A DNA stretch of 64,000 nucleotides from Platanthera guangdongensis (lineage: Eukaryota; Streptophyta; Magnoliopsida; Asparagales; Orchidaceae): contig CM077155.1 in NCBI GenBank assembly GCA_039583875.1, positions 9,102,043 to 9,166,042 on the forward strand, given 5' to 3'. Positions 57,179 to 64,000 of the stretch are shown piece by piece. The notes beneath the pieces were generated by a model. That model saw nothing but the letters and a program-made list of their open reading frames with translations, had not been told where the DNA came from and made no database searches. A program made the translations under genes and the position numbers. The stretch's first letter is position 1; each line of letters begins with the position of its first letter.

Positions 57179-58433
57179 CTAAGAACCCAAATAACTCTTG
57201 GGTCCTTGGTGTAGGTTATTCTGACCTCTAACAAAACTATATGTAGCTGTTCTAGCAGGCAGTTTGCTATTCTCTTTGACACTAGAATTGTGCCAACAAT
57301 ATAAGGCAAAGTGGCTTATCTTGCCACAACACCAGCACTCAAACCTGTTGTACCTTTGTTTAGGTACAACCCTGGCTGAAGTATCTACAACAGGCTTTAT
57401 GTTTTTTGCTGAGGTTTTCCCTTTAGATTTGGACTTAGCAGTCCAGGCAGTTTTCTTAAATCCTAATCCAGCCTTACCCTTTTGAGGTACAAACTCATCT
57501 ATCAAGGGTAAAATAGATTTAGGTTTAGAAAAAATAGCTACTATCTCTCTCTCTTTCTGAAGTCTAATCTCCAGATTTCTAATCTGATCATTCTTGAATG
57601 TGATTGTGCCCATTTGAATAACAGTTATGTTCTTCAATCTGGCAATCTCACTCAGTTTTTGATCTAACAATTTCTCTGAATGTACTGCAGCCAACTTAAG
57701 ACTAGCAATCTCCTTTGCCTGAGTTTTGGCCAAGGTTTTGATTTTCTTCAATGCCTGCAATAGGACTCTATATTCATTAATTAACTGATGAATATCACCT
57801 TCAGATTCAGACCCACCCACATCACTTGATGCAGATGTATCTGATTCTGACTCAGTACAATAAATTGAACTAGAAGAACAACTTTGTACCTTACTTCGTC
57901 CAGGCTGATCCTGGATCTTGTCTACTTCAGATAAAGTCATCAGTCCCTTGCACTGATGGTCCTCATGCTCATAAATTGAGTTCATTAGTTACATGAACAC
58001 ATCTTCTTCCTCTTCCGCAAATAATCCAATGTAGGCTTCAGCTTCTGATTCTATTTCTGAAGATGACTGATCTGTCAGACTCTTGTCTTTCTTAGCAACA
58101 AAGGACTTTTCCTTTTTGCTCTTAACCTGAGTCTTCTTTTTGTCAGCTGACTCCTTCCTCTTTTCAGGACAGTCAGTCACTACATGTCCCTATCTATTGC
58201 AGCAATAGAACACAATTTTTGAAGACGTAGCTTTGCTTGTCTTGGACCTGCTTCTGTCATTCCTTAATGACTTTATTTTCTGATAGTAGTCATCTTCTGG
58301 CTGAGAAGTGGAAGGCTTAGACCTCCACTGCTTCTTCTTCAGAAACTTTTGAAAATGTCTAGTAAAAGCAGCAAAGTCTTCATCACTTTCACTGCTATCT
58401 GAACTCTTGCTATCTGAATTATCTGTTACAGCC
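57179..58433 (-). pseudogene. copia C gag C-terminal part, copy 1
   Basis: Zinc knuckle 1 is destroyed: the first Cys is Phe and a TAG follows CCNR (about 58190-58205). Then come a Lys-rich region, an acidic Ser-rich part, a coiled coil (about 57780-57540) and knuckle 2, CWCCGKISHFALYC (57345-57300), intact in its Cys/His set. The frame ends at 57179. Confidence 0.85.
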
Positions 58434-58440
58434 AGCCACT

Positions 58441-59307
58441 GCATGCTTGGTACCTAGCACAGATACATGTTGCATACCTGATATCTGGTCTACTAGCAGT
58501 CAAATATAATAGGGAGCCAACTATCCCTCTATACAAAGTTTCATCTACAGGTTTCCCAACATTATCTTTGCTTAGAGACACACTTGACCTCATAGGAGTC
58601 CTCATGGTAGTGGATGATTACATACCATACTTCTTTATTAACTCTAGGGTGAACTTAGACTGGCATATGGACAAGCCATCTTCAGTCTGTCTAACTTGGA
58701 GACCCAAGAATAACTTAAGTTCCACCATACTGCTCATTTCAAATTTTCCTTGCATAAGTTTTGCAAACTTCCTGCAAAGATTACTTTCAGTAGACCCAAA
58801 TATTATGTCATCAACATATATTTGGACTAGTATAATCTTTCCTTTAGATTCCCAAAGGAATAGAGTCTTGTCTATTTTCCCCCTTGAGAATTTATTCTCA
58901 ATGAGGAAACTAGACAGGGTTTCATACTAAGCCCTTGGGGCTTGTTTCAACCCATACAGTGCCTTCCTAAGTCTATAAACATAATCAGGTTTGAGAGGAT
59001 CAACAAAACCTGAGGGCTGATCTACATAGACTTCTTCCTTTAGATTTCCATTTAGGAAAGCTGACTTCACATCCATTCGGAATACCTTGAAACCTTGATA
59101 TGTTGCATAAGCAAGGAACACCCTGATTGCCTCCAGTCTTGCTACTGGAGCAAAGGTTTGATCAAAATCAATACCTTCTTCCTGCATATATACCTTTGTA
59201 ACAAGTCTAGCTTTATTCTTTATTATGATTCCATTCTCATCCAATTTGTTCCTGAAGATCCACTTTGTTCCAAAGATATTGTGGTCTTTAGGTTTAGGAA
59301 CTAGCTT
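58441..59307 (-). pseudogene. copia C RT, copy 2, cut at the duplication junction
   Basis: RT blocks as in copy 1, with TAG (58927-58929) at the same Trp codon. Sequence runs to the CICARYQA block and then, at 58441, jumps into gag of copy 1 through the 7-bp filler. RNase H is absent from this copy. Confidence 0.9.
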
Positions 59308-60843
59308 CTAGACCTTGCACCTCCTAAACTGATTCAGCTCCTCTTGCATGGCCTCAATCCAATGAGGGTCTAGAGCTGCTTCTTCAAACTTCTTTGGTTC
59401 CACTTGTGATAGGAAACTGGAGTAAAGAATTGTACTCAGATTCCTGCTCCTTGTTTGCACTCCTTGTCTAGGATCACTAACTATCTGATTGGTTGGATGA
59501 TCCGTTAAGTGTCTATTTGCTGGAGGTAGTCTGTCTTTAGGTTGTACACCTCCAGCCTCTTCATTTAGCTGCACCTCTTGGTCTTCTTCTGCATCTAGAG
59601 AGTTTTTTACTCCCCCTAGACAGCAGCCAACATCTTCCACTTGCTGAGTTGCAGTAGAACCTTCTGTAATGGTAAGCTTGTCCATCCTATCAGTTATACT
59701 TGTAGGGCTGCAAACAATACTTGGTAATTCACAGTTAATGAGTCTTGTTTCATCAAAGACTACATGTACAGACTCTTCTACAACTTGAGTAACCAAGTTG
59801 TAGACCCTATAAGCCTTACTATTGTTGCTGTACCCAACAAAGATCCCCTCTTGGGATTTGGCAGCAAACTTGGTTAGATAAGACTTGTCATTGTTAAGTA
59901 TATAACACTTGCAACCAAAGATCCTAAAATAGGATAAATTTGGTTTTCTGACCTTCACAATCTCATAGGGAGTCTTCTTGTGCCACTTGGTGATAGTAGC
60001 CCTATTGATCACATGACATGCAGTATTTACTGCCTCAGCCCAGAAATATTCTGCGAGAGAAGTGTCACTCAATAGAGTTCTACCAGCCTCTATCAATGTT
60101 CTATTCTTCCTTTCAGCAATACCATTTTGCTGAGGTGTTCTTGGTGAGGAAAATTCCTGAAAAATCTCAAATTCTTCACACAGTTTTGTCATACTTTCAG
60201 ACTGAAATTCAGTACCATGGTCACTTCTGATTTTGACCACTGTACTGTCCAACTCATTCTGAATTTGTTTAACAAAACTATATAAGATACTTGGGGTTTC
60301 AAATTTTTTTCTTAGGAAGAACACCCAGTAATATCTTGAATAATCATCTACTATCACAAATGTGTAGACCTTCCTACCAAGACTGTGAACTGGCATAGGA
60401 CCAAAAAGATCCATATGCAAGAGGTATAGATACCTCACCGAATCCTTGTTCTCAATGCTATGAAAGGTGGATTTGGTCTGCTTGCCTTTTTGACAAGCTG
60501 AGCATATCCCATCCTTTATACACTTAACTTGAGGATCATTCCTCACTAACTCTTTGCTAAAGAGTTGGCCAATAGTCTTGTAATTTAGATGAGCTAGCCT
60601 CTTGTGCCATTTGACACAATGAGAGACTCTCTCATCAGCTACAAGACAAATAGGAGAAACATTGTTCTCACACACAAAGTCAAGACAGTAAACATTCCTT
60701 TTTCTATAACTTGTTAAAATGATCTTTCGATCACTTGACCTTTTGATATGACAACCATTCTTGACAAATGAGATGTCATATCCTAAATCACTCAGCTGAC
60801 TTATACTAATGAGGTTGTGTTTCAAACCCTTTACATAAGCCAC
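59308..60843 (-). pseudogene. copia C integrase, copy 2 (511 codons)
   Basis: Zinc region His80/His85 with Cys114/Cys117; catalytic Asp145, Asp208 and Glu244 (numbering from 60843). The D-E spacing of 35 is canonical. It ends at the same TAG as copy 1 (59308-59310). Apart from that stop the domain looks undamaged. Confidence 0.9.
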
Positions 60844-61056
60844 TTGAGTAATTGTAATCTGATTACTAGAAATATTACCAAATCACTTGATGATTCCTTT
60901 TTCTGAACCACCAAAGGTTACTTTAGGGCTATCCTTGATAGGTGTGTAGTCCTTCAGCAACCCCCTTGTTCCAATCATGTGTCTGGAACATCCACTATCC
61001 AAGTACCATATAGGGGCATGGCCACTTGGACTCACCTGCAAAATAGATTACTTAAC
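60844..61056 (-). pseudogene. copia C protease, copy 2
   Basis: Active-site WYLDSGCSRHMIG near 61010-60975; TGA near 60884 as in copy 1. Confidence 0.8.
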
Positions 61057-62311
61057 CTAAGAACCCAAATAACTCTTGGGTCCTTGGTGTAGGTTATTCT
61101 GACCTCTAACAAAACTATCTGTAGCTGTTCTAGCAGGCAGTTTGCTATTCTCTTTGACACTAGAATTGTGCCAACAATCTAAGGCAAAGTGGCTTATCTT
61201 GCCACAACACCAGCACTCAAACCTGTTGTACCTTTGTTTAGGTACAACCCTGGCTGAAGTATCTACAACAGGCTTTATGTTTTGTGCTGAGATTTTCCCT
61301 TTAGATTTGGACTTAGCAGTCCAGGCAGTTTTCTTAAATCCTAATCCAGCCTTACCCTTTTGAGGTACAAACTCATCTATCAAGGGTAAAACAGATTTAG
61401 GTTTAGAAAAAATAGCTACTATCTCTCTCTCTTTCTGAAGTTTAATCTCCAGATTTCTAATCTGATCATTCTTGAATGTGATTGTGCCCATTTGAATAAC
61501 AGTTATGTTCTTCAATCTGGCAATCTCACTCAGTTTTTGATCTAACAATTTCTCTGAATGTACTGCAGCCAACTTAAGATTAGCAATCTCCTTTGCCTGA
61601 GTTTTGGCCAAGGTTTTGCTTTTCTTCAATGCCTGCAATAGGACTCTATATTCATTAATTAACTGATGAATATCACCTTCAGATTCAGACCCACCCACAT
61701 CACTTGATGCAGATGTATCTAATTCTGACTCAGTACAATAAATTGAACTAGAAGAACAACTTTGTACCTTACTTCATCCAGGCTGATCCTGGATCTTGTC
61801 TACTTCAGATAAAGTCATCAGTCCCTTGCACTGATGGTCCTCATGCTCATAAATTGAGTTCATTAGCTACATGAACTCATCTTCTTGCTCTTCAGTAAAT
61901 AATCCAATGTAGGCTTCAGCTTCTGATTCTATTTCTGAAGATGACTGATCTGTCAGACTCTTGTCTTTCTTAGCAACAAAGGACTTTTCCTTTTTGCTCT
62001 TAACCTGAGTCTTCTTTTTGTCAGCTGACTCCTTCCTCTTTTCAGGACAGTCAGCCACTACATGTCCCTGTCTATTGCAGCAATAGCACACAATTTTTGA
62101 AGACGTAGCTTTGCTTGTCTTGGACCTGCTTCTGTCATTCCTTGATGACTTTCTTTTCTGATAGTAGTCATCTTTTGGCTGAGAAGTGGAAGGCTTAGAC
62201 CTCCACTGCTTCTTCTTCAGAAACTTTTGAAAATGTCTAATAAAAGCAGCAAAGTCTTCATCACTTTCACTGCTATCTGAACTCTTGCTATCTGAATTAT
62301 CTGTTACAGCC
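61057..62311 (-). pseudogene. copia C gag C-terminal part, copy 2
   Basis: Knuckle 1 CYCCNRQGHVVADC is intact (about 62090-62045). Lys-rich and acidic regions follow, with stops near 61862 and 61775 (relative to the copy 1 frame), then the coiled coil (about 61660-61420) and knuckle 2 CWCCGKISHFALDC. It represents the less damaged of the two copies. Confidence 0.85.
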
Positions 62312-63087
62312 TCAGCAATTATTTGAGGTGGAGATGGAGACTTGCTTCTATACTTCTTAGTGGCTTAAGTGTTGAAGGCCACAGATTTTTCCTTGTGCTC
62401 CACTCTAGTATTCTTCTCTTCCTCTTTTCTAGCCCTTAACTGCATCTCATATGATAGCAATTTTCCAAACAAAGTTGGAGGAGGTATATCAGCTAGTTTG
62501 GCCACTTCCCTAATGGCACAAATCTTGGTGTCCCAGTCCTTAGTCAGAGATCTTAAGAACTTATCATTCAGCTCATAGTTGCTGAATTCTCTTCCATAGG
62601 ACATCAATTCATTAACTATCCTATAGAACTTTTTGTAACATTCTGTAATGTTATTAGACTTTCCTTATCTGAAGCTTTCATATTCCTGATTTAATAAGCA
62701 CTTCCTATCTTATCTTACTTCCTCTGAGCCCTCCATATAGACTATTAATGTGTCCCACATTTCTTTAGAGGTTTTACAATGAATTAAGTTCTGAAATGTT
62801 GTATCATCAATGACACTAACAATTATATTCTGTGCTCTCTTGTACATAGTGGCAAGAATGATTTCATCTTTAGTCATTTCAGAGAAGTCCTTGGGAGTTT
62901 TCTGATTTGCATCCAGAATGGATATCTTCATTGGCACATATGGGCTTTCTTTGACTATAATATATATCCTTGGGTCAGATGCTTTCATAAAGAGTCTGAC
63001 TCTCTCTTTCCATATGCCAAATATTTCTTTTTTACATATTGGCAATTTCATTGACCCCAGCTCTTTGTGATTCTCACTAGAACCCAT
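62312..63087 (-). pseudogene. copia C gag capsid N-terminal part
   Basis: Single-copy part outside the duplication. Starts at the ATG at 63085-63087, about 80 bp after the PBS. Blocks: FGIWKERVRLFMKASDPR, EMWDTLIVYMEGSEEVR then a stop at 62710, and after a damaged stretch NYELNDKFLRSLTKDWDTK and FGKLLSYEMQL (62607-62365), then a TAA. Role: capsid formation, non-functional here. Confidence 0.88.
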
Positions 63088-63166
63088 TTCTTTGATTCTT
63101 GTTTGTTCTGAAACTGCCTACAGGATCTTACTCAGACTGTTAAGTCCTCTTTTTTTGAGTAACCTC

Positions 63167-63178
63167 CCTCTGATACCA
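63167..63178 (-). promoter_or_regulatory. primer binding site of copia C
   Basis: TGGTATCAGAGG on the - strand, two bases from the 5' LTR; tRNA-iMet type with the last base changed, as in E. Confidence 0.85.
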
Positions 63179-63180
63179 CT

Positions 63181-64000
63181 TAAAAGAAATAGTGCCTAAC
63201 CACCTAGAGGGGGGGTGAATAGGTGTACTTTCTCTTTCTAATTTTAAGGCAAAAACTCTGTACAATTAAACCTATATTTACAATATTCTACAACTATTCA
63301 GCACAACTAGCTCAGCAATCACAGAAACAGTCAAACACAGAGTGAACACAGATTTTTATAGTGGTTCCCCAAGGTCTGGGTACATCCACTTTCCCCCTTC
63401 GCCTATCTAGTAGTGTACTAGATTTGGCCTAACTTCTGCACTTCTCCTCAAATCCTCAGATCCTACAACTCAGAACCCCAAACTAGGTTCCTATAACTCA
63501 GAGTGTCCCCACTCCTACAACTCAGGCACAAAGCCCTACCACTCAGTTTTCAACAAGACCTACACTCAGGCTAAACAGCCCTACCTCAGCCTTCAACAAG
63601 GCCCACACTCAGAGAATTGATTCTTCTACACTCAGGCTCAAAAGCCCTACCTCAGCCTTTATAAATTTAGTCTTACAACTCAAATCCCTTAGGATCCTAC
63701 AAAAAGAAAATAATAACAAGTTTTAGATCACCACTCTGTTTGAGAGAATGAAGAGGGCAACCTTCTTGATCAGTTCTTGATAGTACTGATTCCTGAGATC
63801 AACTTTGTCTTTGCTTTCTTCAAGGCTTCTTGAGTCTGAACTTAGTAAAAGTTGATCTTCTTGAAGTAGACCGGCTGGCAACTTCCTTCTTAGGATGGAG
63901 AATTAAATCTGGATCCTTCTTTGCAGTCTGATTCAGAACCTGCTTCTTAAGAGATTAGATTAACAAGTCTCTTTCTTGACTTCAATTACTAGAGTTCTCT
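63181..64000 (-). repeat. 5' LTR of copia C, partial
   Basis: Matches 43399 onward; the terminal TGAAAG reads TAAAAG here. The first 820 bp (U5, R and the TATA side) are in the window. Confidence 0.93.

Larger units (their letters stand above)
54563..58433 (-). repeat. internal tandem duplication of copia C, copy 1 (3871 bp)
   Basis: Pairs base for base with 58441-62311. Both copies are 3871 bp, start at GCATGCTTGG and end at TTACAGCC. The seven bases AGCCACT (58434-58440) separate them. It covers gag zinc region, protease, integrase and most of RT. Confidence 0.93.
58441..62311 (-). repeat. internal tandem duplication of copia C, copy 2 (3871 bp)
   Basis: Second copy of 54563-58433, nearer the 5' LTR. 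Differences are scattered substitutions; no indel is needed since both lengths agree. Confidence 0.93.
43399..64000 (-). mobile_element. Ty1/copia element C (SIRE/Maximus-like) with internal duplication; runs off the right edge
   Basis: The 3' LTR begins at 43399 (preceded by AAGCC, the expected TSD) and ends at 50435 because of the solo LTR inserted in it. The 5' LTR begins at 63181 and continues past the window. Order on the - strand: 5' LTR, PBS, gag, protease, integrase, RT cut short, then a second copy of gag C-terminal part to RT, RNase H, palindrome array, extra ORF, PPT, 3' LTR. Frames are mostly intact apart from nonsense codons. Confidence 0.93.

Overview
This window is repeat-dense plant nuclear DNA. 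Every coding stretch I can recognise belongs to an LTR retrotransposon (Ty1/copia or Ty3/gypsy), nearly all decayed. I found no intact host gene, rRNA, tRNA, CRISPR array or bacterial-type operon. An angiosperm, probably a eudicot, is suggested by the tRNA-iMet-type primer binding sites, the copia families with a long 3' extra ORF (SIRE/Maximus-like organisation), the Tat-like gypsy element with antisense intron-bearing ORFs, and the short GT-AG introns. The species cannot be told from the sequence.

Layout, left half. A Ty3/gypsy element of the Tat type (here G, + strand) enters from the left edge with its integrase (1-1098). It continues with a 113-bp tandem array (1216-3005) and two antisense genes (3737-5723 and 22397-23371), and ends in a probable 3' LTR (23784-24284). 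G is split by a 16-kb copia element A (6014-22179, - strand, TSD ACCTC). The 5' LTR of A is itself split by a small deleted copia element B (16802-20410, + strand, TSD ATTAG). G sits in the 3' extra ORF of copia element D (+ strand; ORF tail 24285-25082, 3' LTR 25303-27996). D in turn lies just before the PPT of a second gypsy element F (+ strand), whose 3' LTR starts at 28082.

Layout, right half. The LTR of F is split by copia element E (28787-37915, - strand, TSD TTTGT) and resumes at 37921. From about 39.4 to 41.9 kb there is AT-rich low-coding DNA with a foldback MITE (40919-41320, 8-bp TSD). About 41.95-43.4 kb holds a GC-rich LTR-like stretch. Copia element C (43399 to beyond 64000, - strand) carries a 5150-bp solo LTR (45217-50366, TSD CCTTG) in its 3' LTR. 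C also has a 3871-bp internal tandem duplication (54563-58433 and 58441-62311) and a long open extra ORF (52013-53497). Insertion order is therefore readable: F was hit by D and separately by E, D by G, G by A, and A by B.

The most unusual signal is a set of short palindrome arrays in the U3 of the copia families A, C, D and E. Examples are TTCGTCGA...TCGACGAA, GTGTCGACAC, GGCGAGAATCACTAGTGATT and TTGAGTGA...TCACTCAA. In A and C, the two families with a mapped extra-ORF start, the array class of that family's own LTR reappears between the pol stop and the start of the 3' extra ORF. E has no extra ORF and no internal array. In A another set lies inside the gag-protease reading frame and is translated. 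This looks like a shuttling regulatory module that may give the extra ORF its own promoter.
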